DNA from: Saccoglossus kowalevskii
Lineage: Eukaryota; Hemichordata; Enteropneusta; Harrimaniidae
NCBI RefSeq assembly: GCF_000003605.2
Contig: NW_003106595.1
Coordinates: 574,733-600,071 of the forward strand
DNA: 25,339 bases
Reading direction: 5' to 3'
The notes below the pieces were generated by a model, which made no database searches, was not told the origin of the DNA, and worked only from the letters and a program-made list of their open reading frames with translations. A program made the position numbers and the translations under genes. Positions 1 through 13,401 of the stretch are shown here, piece by piece (position 1 is the first letter of the stretch; every line of letters starts with the position of its first letter).

Positions 1-1299
1 CAATTGATTACAGCTTACGAAAATACCCCTTGCCGACCCTCTATCTGTGACAAATGTGAATATTGGCACATCTTAGGAATAGAAAAGAATATCTTTAATA
101 ACTTTCTTTTATTTATAAGACTTGGGTATTGGTAAACACACGGGTTTATCACTATGCTGTTAATTAGCATGATATGGAGCATGGTGGTGTCATAATAATG
201 CATTGAAGGTTGAATAAAAATACCATTGTTACCTACAATGATACCACGGTTACTAAAAAAGAACCGTGATGATACCAATGTCAGGAATGGTTATTTGATT
301 GCTTTAATGTAGAAGTCTACTCATAAATTAAAATACCCAGAATTTATTCATTTTGCAATAAACTGTACTCCAAGGCAATACGAGGATATTGACCTAAAAA
401 AAGTTGGGGGTCACCAGTCTTTTTTTTTTTCTCAAGAAAATGATGGTTGTATTTTAGTGGAAAGTCGCCATTTTGGCACTATTATAACACTTTTACCATA
501 TGTTCCTATGGCAGAGATATTATGCAATATCTAAAAATCTACCTTGTAACTGTTCCCCTCCATTTCACTCCACACACAGCAAAAAGAAACATCAAGATTT
601 GGAGCTATTGTCTGATAGCTAGTAGTAGGTGTAATATGGTGGGCTAGTTCAAGTTGAATTCCGATTTAAAATATCTGCCACTAAATGTTTTCAAGTTCCT
701 TACTGCATGACGATGCCATGGTCACTTTTTCTGTGCAGTTGCGTGTTCAGATATGCATGACTATTGTCTGAAGGTAGGAATGTTATTCGTGCCTCAAACT
801 GTTTAAGCAATAGTTCCTGCAGATCGTCCTTCGCAGTGGAGAACCAGATAAGGTCAAACATTTATTCACTGTCAGCATAACATATTTTATTGGTATGCCT
901 ATTATGTCACTCTGATTAAAATCTGATGTATGTATAGCTCCTCCCCCCATTTATTTTCATTTTTTCATTGTTATTCTTATTTATTTATTTCTGAATATTT
1001 CTTTGGTTTTACTTGCCATTATCATACATATTTTGTAATTATAAATTTATTTCTTGTTAATAATTAATTTGTATGATTGTAATGGGACTGTGTATTAATT
1101 ATTAAGTTTTTCTATATTTCATATCTCAGTCGTCTTTAAAAAACTAAAATGAAAGCAACAAAAAAGTCATAAACAAAAATAACAATAAAAATGTTAGTAT
1201 AATAAATTGGAGACTATAACACTATTGATTTTAATCAGATTGCCATTACTGTTTCAGATCACTTGATTGAGTTATTGGCTTAAAAACTTTTATTTTCAG
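1..1299 (+). other. Intron upstream of the first visible exon
   Basis: AT-rich and non-coding. I see no open frame with family similarity, no RNA gene and no strong repeat. Small hairpins are present: CACGGTT/AACCGTG around 244-267 and AGATATT/AATATCT around 515-532. The region ends in a good TTTTCAG acceptor at 1299. It is presumed to be part of a longer intron leading to the missing 5' exon. Confidence 0.6.
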
Positions 1300-1460
1300 G
1301 TCACCAAGGTCAAATATCGCAGGTCAATATTGGCACTACACATTTTCTCAACGCAGTAATTCAGAGAAAAAATCTGGCAAAGGTATCAGTAATCAGATTA
1401 TGTGGACCAGCTTCAACCAGCCTGCCACCATGCATTGATATCCCATCAGATCTGTCAAAG
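1300..1460 (+). CDS. Exon 1 seen: HyuA N-terminal segment
   Basis: The exon begins with the last two bases of a split codon (xGT) after TTTTCAG, so a coding exon must precede it, and it ends in phase 0 at AAAG|GTGAAA. It encodes 53 residues with VNIGTTHFLNAVIQR followed by VIRLCGPAS. This is the classic junction of the hydantoinase N-terminal domain, where the strand after the first phosphate motif leads into the variable 'LCGP' turn. I searched 1-1299 for the preceding exon with a D-V-G-G-T-N-T-D type motif and saw none. That exon is therefore most likely left of the window. Confidence 0.92.
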
Positions 1461-4400
1461 GTGAAAGTCATACATAGGAGTATACCTACGTAGTTGTGTG
1501 TTTTTAATTATTAGATCAAATAGGCATTATTTATTTATTTATTTATTTACTTAGCTCACAATTAAGGTCCAACTTGTACTCTTACAATTGCTTAAAAATT
1601 GAGTGCCATTCAAGCGTAAGTTTTCAACTGAAATATATTATATGACCATTGAATGTCAAAGCTAGGTCATCTTACATAACATAAGTTTAGTCAAGGAATT
1701 TTTGTAATTCATGTCAGGTATTTGTTTTTTTCTTTACATTAGGTAATATGTGCATCTACACATTTACTGCAAGGTGGATATGAATACGACGGTAGAGAAA
1801 TAACATCTGTGGATGTACAGGAAGTTAAAAGTTGTATTCAATTATTGAAAGAGCAAGGAATTAGAAATGTGGTTGTTTGTGGTATATTCTCTCCAGTTAA
1901 TCCAACCCAAGAATTAAAGGTATGTGCATTATAGATTATCATAACATATCTTGGATTCTTCATAAAAAGTCAACATCATGAAATTTTGTGGGGGTGAAAA
2001 AAATTTACATGAATGCCATAAAATCCTGAAATATATTATATGCTTTACAATATTGAACCAGTACATATTTTTAAATGTTTGGGAGGGCAATATCATTATT
2101 TGTTGCCTGTTCAAGGGATGGTGGTCATGATTATAATATTGATTGAGCCAAAGGCAAGGATATCATCAATATTATGGTCATAACCAACAGCCCAGGGGCT
2201 TGTCAACTGACGGCAAATCCCCTACCACAAACACAAAGTGCGAGAAGTGAGGACACTCCTCATCCCTGATGTCGTCACAACTATAGATTATCTGAATTTT
2301 AGGCAGTGATACACAGTTTAACTTAGAAAAAACTCACACAGGGTGAATAAATTATATTGTCCTCTTATTTAAACCAAATCTACAGTTTGGAATCCACCGT
2401 AGTGATCCCAGATACACTGTATCAGTGGCAGCTTTGCTGTTTATAGTTGTTTCATATAAAGAATATCCTAAACATCTAAACGATGTATCTTATTTAATAT
2501 CCATTCCGGCATATTCACAGTCTATTTTGGAGGGCTAAAGTTTCTTCAGAACATTGAAAGCAACATCGACTGGGACAGCGGTAATGCAGATGTCATTTGT
2601 GTGATATACCAAGTGTTTTCTACTTAGCAGGCATTGAGATGTGATAATGATATACGAGTATAAGTACATATCATACAAGACCATTATTCAGTTATATGAC
2701 CAGTATATAATAATATATATTTAAATAATAACACATGTATGTAAAGGTAATATCATGATTTGTTGCCTGCCCAAGGGATGGTGGTCATGACCATAATATT
2801 GATAATGCCAGAGCCAAAGACGAGGGCATCATCAATATTATGGTCATGCAAATCGTGATATTGCCCGAATAACCATGTGTTATTTATATTATCACATCGA
2901 GAAGACATCCACCATGCACAAATACATCGAGCCATACACCACTCACACCCACTCTCCCACAAAATAACAACACTTATATTTAAAGTATGGAATATTTAAA
3001 GTAGGCAATATTTTATTTTCATGTATTATAACAAGTGCCACATTACTCAATGTCATACATACATTGTTTGCTGAAAAAACTGCGAAATACACACAGTAAA
3101 CACTATTTTCAGCCACGGATACTAAAAGTGAACCACTCAATTTATCGAGTATAACATTTTTGAAATGAACTGAGAAAATCTCAAACGCAAGTTATTTAAC
3201 CACTCGCAAGATAAAAATGTCAGAGTGCCGTAGAAGTGTTTGAAATTACTTTCTCATGAACATACTACACCTTCTAGTCACAAATCACACAGTTTAGAGT
3301 GTTTTCGATTAGCATCGGCGTGGAGCGCGTAGAAATGCTCACAGCATAGAACACTGCCGCAGCGATTCGGCTGCGACGTTTCAGTGGCGGCTTTGACGTA
3401 CATTTTTGCTTCATATAAAGAATACCCTAAACATTAAAACAGAGTATCTTACTTAATATCCATTTTGGCATGTTCGCTGTCTTTTTTGAACGTCTAAAAT
3501 TTCTTTAAAACCTTGAAAGCAACCCTGAAAGCAACAACAAGCACCAGCCGGGCAAGCACCAGTGCAGCGAACGACAATTTGTTATGCGCAGTAGTTTCAG
3601 TGACGTCATCCATGTGATATACCCGTGTAATATCCCCTTGGCGGGCAATATACCAGGGATGTAATATACATTTTTATTCAACCAATCATAACAGGCAAAA
3701 AAGCAGTGAGATGTGATAAATATATATATTGTGATCATTAATTATTGGTATATCCTATGCAAAAATCATTCATTCATTCATTCATTCATTCATTTACTCA
3801 TTCATTCACCTGATGTTTAGGTGGCCTCCATATTTAAAGAAGAGTACCCTGATGTCAGTCTAACTTTGTCACACACAATAAGCCAAATTGGTTTGCTGGA
3901 AAGGGAAAGCGCAGCAATATTGAATGAGAGTTTAAAGCCACTCTGTTTACAAACCATCAGTGCCTTTCAGACTGCCCTGCAACAGCTGGGACTTGATTGT
4001 CCTTTTTACCTGACCCAGAATAATGGCACAATTCTCAGGTAATACCGGTATACACGGTTTAATATACATCTAACATAGAGAAGCTTTACAGTATTAAAGG
4101 GAGGTGGTCGTCGTGCCGTGTCGTGTTCAAAATGGGACTAATAACAACGTACGCAACACATGTGAAATACAAAACATTGTTACATTTAATGTCATGTTTA
4201 TGTATAATATTCTATTGTGTGGATGTTACCTGCATAGCAGTTTGCTCTTCCACTAACCAGTCATAATAGATTTCATGTGTATAAATCTTGTAATGCAACC
4301 ATTATTTGTTGCCATTAGCTAGTTAAAGACATAGCTATGATTTACATAAGACAGAAATTAATCACACGCCATATTTGCCCCTATTGTAAACCTGTCCAAA

Positions 4401-7400
4401 CTGAATCATGTGTAAATTGCTAAATTGTTTTTACGTTGCAAGTTGGAAACATTGATGCTCAGAGCATTTGGACCATTCAAAATCTGTCCAACCTTCTGGC
4501 GCAATATGCGCAAGCATACAAACGATGAACGTGCAAACGCTAACAACAATTGCGATAAAATCATCAAATCGTGAAAATACGTAACAGTGAAAATTACTGT
4601 AGGTAAATAGTTTACAGTACTCCTTGTACTTAATAAGATACTTTCTATTCCCTCTGCTCAGTGCTAAACACGTCTTAGAGTTTCCAGTGCGTACATTTTC
4701 ATCTGGGCCAACAAACAGTATGCGAGGAGCAGCACATTTATCTGGAGTTAAAGATGCTATTGTTTTAGACATTGGTGGGACGTCTACTGATGTGGGTTGT
4801 CTGAATAAAGGACTTCCAAGGCTTGCTTCAACACATGTAGAGGTATGAATCTTCACATTTTCAAGTGTAGTGAAATAACATTATTGTGAATTACAAAAAT
4901 TTATTGAGCTTCCTTCTTTTATGACTGATCCATTTTGCAGAGTGAAACCATTATCTAGTCTACTACTAGTTGACAATGAGTACCGTAATCATTCTATCAC
5001 TTTTGCTGAAACAATAATTTTTAAATTTTCGTTCAGCAATCTGAACCTGTTCTGATGAATGCATTCAGTGTGACCTTTCCGCCTCAGTAGATGTTTTTTT
5101 TACTATTGACAAGGATTAAAACTATCGATACCGTAGTTAATCTGTGAGGTTTTTGACTCTCGTTTGCAAAGTTTGCAGTTAGTGTGTCTGTCTGTGTGTC
5201 TGTCTGTGTTTGTTCCACTGCTATCTCGAGAACCATACATCGTTTTTTGATGAAACTTGGTGCATAGATGCTCTGGGCCAATGCGCAGATTTGATTAGGT
5301 TTTGGTAAAAAGCCATGCATATTAATTACCTAATTTGCATGATAATTAGCTGATTTTTAGCTGTTCCATGACTGTTCCACTGATATCTAAAGAACCACTC
5401 ATTCGATTTTGATGAAACTTGGCACATATATGCTCTGAACTAATGTGCAGATTTGATTAGTTTTGGGTAAAAATCTCTGCAAACATTAATTACCTAATTT
5501 GCATAATGATTAATCAATTTTTGGCTTTTTCACTGATATCTCAAGTACTACTCATCACATTTCAATAAAACTTGGTATGTAGATATCATAGAACACTGCA
5601 CAGACCTGATAGTTTTTAGGGTGATATCAGTACATATTAATTACCTATTTGCATAATTAATTAATTTTCAGCTTTTGATATTTTAAGTAGTGATCATCAC
5701 ATTTTACTGAAACTTGGTACATATTTACTTAAGGACTGTGCAGAGACCTGGGTTTTGGGATCAATATTTGTGCATATTAATTACCTAATTTGCATAATTA
5801 GTTATTTCCCCCCAATGAATGTTCCATTGATATATAAAGAACCACTAATTAGATTTTAATGAAACTTTTAAAGAGTATTCATCATCACATTTTAATGAAC
5901 CTAGGACTAAGCAGAGACCAAATTAGTTTTTGGTAAATATTTATGCTTATTAATCACCTAATTAAGATTATTAATTAACACTGATATCTCAATTACTGAT
6001 CATCACATTTGAATAAAATTTGGTACATAAATGCTTTAGGACAATAGACAGGCCCGATATAATTTTGGGTTGAAATTTGTTCATATTAATTCTCTAATAA
6101 TAATTCATAAATTTTTTGTTCTAATCACATTTCAATGGAACTTGGTACATATATATTACATTATGCAGGCCTTATTAGTTTTACACTCAAATCTGTTCAT
6201 ATCAGTTACCTGATTTACATAATTAGTTTTCAGCTATTCCATCAATATCTCAAGTACAAGTAATTTTGAATTAATTTTTAATGTGTTTGAAATACTCTCA
6301 GCACACAGGAGTTCTTTCCAAGCTTTCTTTGATTTTTTATTGACAAGGATTAAAACTACCGTAGTTAATCTGTGAGTTTTTTGTGTTTTGTTTCCATTTT
6401 TTAAATATGTTCTATTTGAAATTAAATCAATGGATATTTTTACTTCTACAATCAAGTTTCCGGTACCTCTGATGAAATATATTTTTTTTTATTCCAGTAT
6501 CCCAGCTCCAAAAATAATTATTTGTTGTATATTGTCTGATTTCAGTCCATTATTTGTGTGAGCACCTGCATGTCTGCATCTTAAACATATTTATTGTTTA
6601 ATTCAACTTTTCTATAGAGATATGACATTCTTTTACCGATATCTTCAAAATAATACACTGATGATCTTCTGGTAGTGAGATCTGATCTAAGTGATCGTAC
6701 ATGAATTGTGTTTTTAAGCTGGCTAATTTTTGACAAGATATCTTTGCTCAAATATTTATTTTACAGATTTTGACGGTAAATTCTAAAAATGGTCGACAGC
6801 GTTTTGCACTGATTTTGACAGTGGCTGTATCACCGATAGAAAATGTACTAATTCTAAAGCAGATAAAAACATATACTAATGTAGCACATTTTCCTTCAAA
6901 TTATAAAAAAAATATTTAGTTGGGTGGAGTGAGAACCAACTTTAGGATGCCTGATGTGCTATGTATAGGACTTGGCGGAGGTTCACACGTAAATATGGTA
7001 CAGAGTAACAATGGAAAAGTAAGTTGAAATAATTACATTATTATATGCTCCATTAGTAGTACAACTTGCCCTTGTTGAAAATTGCAGAGGTGCTTTTATG
7101 GGCAAAATAAGAAGCATTTTATGATTCAGTGTATTATATTTTTGGAGATGCGCTTCTAATAGAGAAAATATGGTGCTTATCTTGGTCAAGGAACACTTGT
7201 AAACACTGTATAGAGTAATGATGGCAAAGTATGTTATAATGTTGTTTTGTGAACAAAAAATACTCGTTATAGAGAACTATACCAGCTATATGCAGCTAGA
7301 CGTTTTTAAAAACTGAAATGTGATTCGTTAGCAATTTCATGACGTCATTCCACCCGTCAGTCACACTGATACACTACAGGAATATTTTTCTACAGTGGCA

Positions 7401-10400
7401 AGTGATGGCGATCAATAAAAGTCCCTCGTGCTTTGCGTTATTTGCTTGATTTCGCAAAAGCATTGCGGCATTTGATTAAATCATGTTAGTGCAAAAAAAA
7501 CATTAGGCCAGAGGAACTGTCAACAGTCTATATTCAGTGTGTGATATCAATCGTAGCTAAAGAAATTTACTCATATGTTTACTATCCAGTAAAATTTTTG
7601 AGTTTTACAAAATTCCAAACCATATTTCTGCATGATTATTTAGCAATGAATACTGTGTATGAGTTTCATTTTCAGCAGTTTCAGTTTCTTTAATAAAAAA
7701 ATCAAACTTTTATTTCAGAAGTCTGTCAAAGTCGGCCCACTGAGTTGTGGCAACAATCTTACTGTCCAAGGGATGGTTTTTGGTGAACCAGTTGGTGAAA
7801 AGGTGTTGACAGCAACAGACATTGCAGTTGCAGCAGGACTTGTAAACTTAGGGGACCCTAGCAAAGTGGCACACTTAGACAAGCAGTTAATTGACAGTGC
7901 AGTTGAAGAAATGCATTTCATGGTAGAGTCTGCAATTGACAAAGTTAAGGTGAATAAACTTTCATTTCATTTTATTATATTTTGTGCACATATTTTATCT
8001 AACTTATTTTCATACTGATTTGGCTTCTTAATGCTCAATAATAAATTCTACTTGAAGTTTCAGACTTTTCTAACCTGGAAGAAGATCCTGTTCATTCCAT
8101 AATTGTTACATGCATGTAATGCAATGCAAAATAATATCGTCTATGTTAGTTACATACACAAGTTGACCTGAAACTATGTCATTTGACTAGTTTAGATTAA
8201 AATGAATCCGCAATTAGAATACTCATATTTTCTGTAACTGATAAATAAATTGACAGCATTTTTTTTTTCCAACCAAAAGATCACCCACCTGCGGTGTATC
8301 GGATAAATACATTATGCTTTGCTATGGTCATATTTCAGTTCTCTTAAATTTCACATTTTAATGATTTTCAGCAAATGTTAACAACCAATTTTGCTAATAG
8401 GCTATGAGGATAGTGTTGCGCGCATGCAACCAAACTGTTCTATTTAAAATAACTAAGAATATTTTGCTATTGTTAGACTGACAGAAAAATACTCACAATT
8501 ATTTACGCAACACTATTTTCTAAAGGGACTATTGCCATTACATTTTTAGTCCCCGTTCGAATGCAGTCCGAAAACAGGGACTTGTGTTTTGACCTCTGTG
8601 CGTCCATGCGTCTGTGTGTCCATGCTTCCGTCTGTGCGTGCATGCGTCCGGACCTGTATCTTCAAAATTCCTGGACCAATCACAATCAAACTTCACACGT
8701 ACATCAAACATGATATTATACATATGCACATCAATTTGTTTCACAATCTGATTCAAGATGGCCGAATGGCAGCTATTTTTGTTCTGAAAATCATCAAAAT
8801 CAAGCATTTCTCGGCTGTTTACTGATGGATTTTGTTCAAACTTAGTATATACGTTGGAAATTATAGGACCTTGATGCACATCATTTTGTTTTTCAGATAA
8901 GAATCAAAATGACTTGCTGTGACTGATTATGTTCAAATGTTAAATATTCATTATACATCATGTCATAGATATACAGATATATTGTTTTGACGATCCTATT
9001 AAAAATGGCCAAATGGTAACCATTTTTGTGCTAAAAAATCATCAAAATCAAGCATTCCTCAGCTGTTTACAGATGGATTTTGTTCAAACTTGGTATATCT
9101 GTTGGACATTATAGGACCTTGATGCACATCATTTTGTTTTTCAGATAAAATTCAAAATGGCCGACTGACGGCTATTTTGTTTTAATGAATGTGGTTCTAG
9201 TGACATATCTCTGACTTGCTGTGACTGATTATGTTCAAATGTTAAATATTCATTATACATCATGTCATAGATATACAGATATATTGTTTTGACGATCCTA
9301 TTAAAAATGGCCGAATGGTAGCCATTTTTGTGCTAAAAAATCATCAAAATCAAGCATTTCTCAGCTGTTTACAGATGGATTTTGTTCAAACTTGGTATAT
9401 ATGTTGGACATTATAGGACCTTGATGCACATCATTTTGTTTTTCAGATAAAATTCAAAATGGCCGACTGACGGCTATTTTGTTTTAATGAATGTGGTTCT
9501 AGTGCCATATCTCTGACTTGCTGTGACTGATTATGTTCAAATGTTAAATATTCATTATACATCATGTCATAGATATACAGATATATTGTTTTGACGATCC
9601 TATTAAAAATGGCCGAATGGTGGCCATTTTTGTGCTAAAAAATCATCAAATATCAAGCATTTCTGGCATTTATGGATGGATTTTGTTCAAACTTGGTACA
9701 TACATTAGACATTATGGGTTCCTGATGCACGTTATTTTATTATTTAGATCAGATTCAGAATGACTGATTAGTGGCCATTTTGTTTTAATGATTGGGCCTC
9801 TAGAGCCATATCTCTGACATGCTTTGACTGACTATGTTCAAATTTTATATATTCATTATACATGTATTCAAAATGGCTGCATGATTTTGTTTTAATTAAT
9901 GCTGTTCCAGAGCTATATCTCTCAATACTCGTTTGACGATCAGATACAAATGTCAATCATTTGAATGTAAACAATCATCATAGTCATATTCCTGACATGT
10001 TTATATTCCAGCTCTATTACTATATACTAAACTATATATCTTAAATTTGATAACTAACGGGGACTGTGTCATGCATGGCTTGTTTGTTTCAATATCATTT
10101 GCTTTTAAAATATGTTTTAATGCATGGATTTACAAAGACATGTTTTTTATTTTGATCACTAGATATATACATGTATGTATGGGAAGCACATGCACCAAAT
10201 ATGTCACATATATGTAGTAGCCCCAAAACTCAAAGTGTTAAATTTGATATAAATAGCATGTGTTTCAGTTGATATTTTGACTTTTGATTTCTTGTATTTG
10301 TAGTTGAAATCCATGGACCAACCCATAATACTGGTCGGTGGGGGCAGCATTCTAGTTGATGAAAGGAGACAGTTACAAGGGGTATCTACTGTTATCAAGC

Positions 10401-13369
10401 CGCCACACTTTGAGGTAACAACCTAATTTTCATGAATGTCTGTATTGCACTCATCAACTGTATGTCTGTTTATTTGGGTGAATTGTGGGTAAGAATGTTG
10501 CATTCCTGTTTCTTGGAATTATGTGGTTCTGTTCATTCAGAACCAAGAGATGATGGTAGAAACAACTTTATTCACTGCTGTTAGTTATGCCTGCCCAGCG
10601 GCCATCTTGGAATGCAACAAATATACCATGTACATGCACATAAGGGGGCCTCTCACATTACATCACTACATTCTATCAATACTATTTTCTAAAGTATTGA
10701 ATAAGAGAAATCACATAAATACTGTAGTTTGATGTATGTGATCTAAATATATGACGTCTGATTTTCTAAATGTACCGAGGGAGGGTGACAAAAATAAAAG
10801 CAAATTTTTGAAATTGGAATTATTGTGAAAATTTTTTGAATTTCAATTTGTGAACAGCTCAAGTTATTGCAGATGTCTAGGTTTTATCAGTTGTCAATCA
10901 TCACATAGGTTGCAAATGCTGTAGGGGCAGCCCTGAGCCAAGTGAGTGGTGAAAAAGATGTGGTGGTGAGAATGGACAAGGCAGTCCAAGATATGCTGAA
11001 TGAAAATTCAACAGACGATGAGATCAAAAAGGCCAAAGAAATTGCAAGACAACATGCTATCGATGCGGCAAAGAAAAAGGCAATCCAGGAGGCAGTGAAT
11101 GCTGGAGCTGATGAGAGCACAATAGAGGTGAATAAAACTCCCATAGTCATAGCAACATGCAACATACAATGTGGATAAAATACCAAATTCTCTGTACAAG
11201 TATGACACTTAAGTCTTATTCTTGTCAACATTGTGTTTGAAGAATTTGACATCTTAAGTGATATGTGTACTGTAATAAATACAACATCTATGGGATTGGC
11301 ATTTATCATTTAAAATTTATCATATGCCAATAGTCGAGCATAACTTAGCTGTTATTTTTTCAGCATCGTCATCAAGTCCAAAAATTGCATGGAAGATTCT
11401 CAGTTCAGCGATTAAAAATGGACTATATTACAAAATCCATATTCAATGGGAAGAATTTTTCATTAAGATTAGTTTGGTATACACACCTCACTCTTGCGTC
11501 GTTTCTGAATGGTCATGAGGTCCCTCCATTTTTAATTTGTAGGACAAATGTTTTACTCATGTTACAGCATTAAAGCAAATGTTGAACATTACCTTCTTCT
11601 TAGTTTAGTTGTTTTTACTAGTGCACTCCTGAAGACAAATTCTAACAGCAGTGCATGATGGGTTTTGTTATAGTGACTGAGTTTCTGTTACGGGTAAATT
11701 AGCTTTTGTCACATTGGTTAATACTCTGTTGTTTTTCTTTGCCAATTTTAAACTGGTTTAGCCACTTTGAGAATGGAAAGAAATGAAAAATCATGAATTG
11801 GTGGCAAAAGTGACATAATTTTTTGTAAGGAAATCTAAATGAAATGCAGTATTGGCAACTAAGGATTAGTAGAAACACAGAGTGACACTAAATAACTCAC
11901 TCAATAAATGTTGAAATATATACGGTTTCAAGTAGTACTCACAAACACATGAATGCTGGCCAAATTTGTTACAGACAAATTTCAAGAACAAGCAAATTAT
12001 TATTTCAACTAGACTATGAAATTAATACATGGGACTCTATGAGGGGAAAAGTAAAACACCCCCTGTTGAATTATAAAGAAATCAATTTTTTTTTAATGTG
12101 TTGAGAACTACATTTTATCAAATATATAAATAACAAAAGGTTGTCACTGACCTTTTTATTAATATATGACAGTTTTCTGTATGCTATTACATTGACAACA
12201 CAACGTTCTCTTGCGCATTCATGTAAACCTGCAGGTTTTCGGACTGTATTTATCACCTAACGTTTGTGATGCTTGCATGCGTTTCACTGTCACTTATGAG
12301 GTATTATACATTTTCTTTGCCAAAACACTTGTACATTTACAATATCAAGTTTTTTTTTACTAGAACAAAGGAGGGAGCACTGCAATTTAGTGGCGCCACC
12401 AAGTGGGGGGAGATAGGGTTCTCTCTACGAGGGTGTGGAGTTTTTGATAATTCTAAGTTAAAATGGAGCATGCTATGGCTTCCTTTAGGCCAAAATTACT
12501 ATCAGACAGGTAATAGTTGAAGACTGGCCACATGTGATCCCTGGTCAATCAGAATTTTATGGTTGCCAGAGGATCTGCTCCCCAGGATAAGGGGGCGCAT
12601 GGCCATGACATGAGGGTGCTGCGCCCCTGTTCCCTTGTTTAAAAAAATCCCTGATATCTTTGTTAATTTTGGACCATGTGGCTACAGGTGTATAATAGAC
12701 AAGTTTAGAGTTGCTGGGCATGTTTCATGGTTGTTATGTTACTGACCACATTTGTAACAGAAAGGGGGGGGGGGTATGTTGGATATACATGCTTGTAACT
12801 TGTCCCCCAGAAATGTTTAGCAATATGGGGATATAAATGTTATTTTGTCTTCATTCATTCATGTATAAAAATGTAAAAACACGTCAAAGGTACTGTCAAC
12901 AATCTAGAATCAATTATGCGGTACAAAACTGAAGCTTGTATAATAACTGCCAGGAAGTGAAGCCCTGTTTATGCATTCCCCCAACATTTGCAGGCAGTGT
13001 AGCTTAGCAACCAGGGAACTTTAAGATCGCAAATAGATCTATTGTGGAAGGTGACAAAATTTGACTTTTAATAAACTTTTAATGCACAGATTACAGATTT
13101 TGAAGAAATACCGTTGACCTACCTGACTGGTAATGCAGTGAGATACAAAGTACAGGCCATAGGATCTCTCAAGTTAACTGATCAACAATGTCATTCTGCT
13201 ACTGTTGATGTGGTTGTCAAGCAACCAGAGAAAGATGAAGCTCCTCAGGAAGTATTACAAAGTCAAGGTTAGTATGTACAGTGAGCAGTCTGTTACACTG
13301 TAACTCTTTCAATTGACTCAGTACTGTTATCTGAGCTCCTAACCAAACTTTTATTTTGTGATGATGATG

Positions 13370-13401
<32 letters not shown>

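Noticed and set aside
1-1299. Upstream exon carrying the first DVGGTNTD motif
   Set aside because: I looked in the forward frames for that glycine-rich motif and for a suitable donor, and saw none. The exon is probably outside the window.
4431-4856. 141-codon open frame on the - strand
   Set aside because: It is largely the antisense shadow of exon 4, which has clear HyuA motifs on the + strand.
5084-6455. Similar - strand peptides at 5084-5320 and 6234-6455 (shared RLTTV..VLILVN)
   Set aside because: The similarity comes from the flanking direct repeat, not from a protein.
8538-8879. 113-codon open frame on the - strand within the intron-6 element
   Set aside because: Its sequence is a histidine/threonine run produced by the TGCGTCCATGCGT simple stretch, and it is not kept in the related copy in intron 11.
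8548-10065. LTR retrotransposon or autonomous DNA transposon
   Set aside because: No reverse transcriptase, integrase or transposase reading frame, and the ends are inverted, not direct, repeats.
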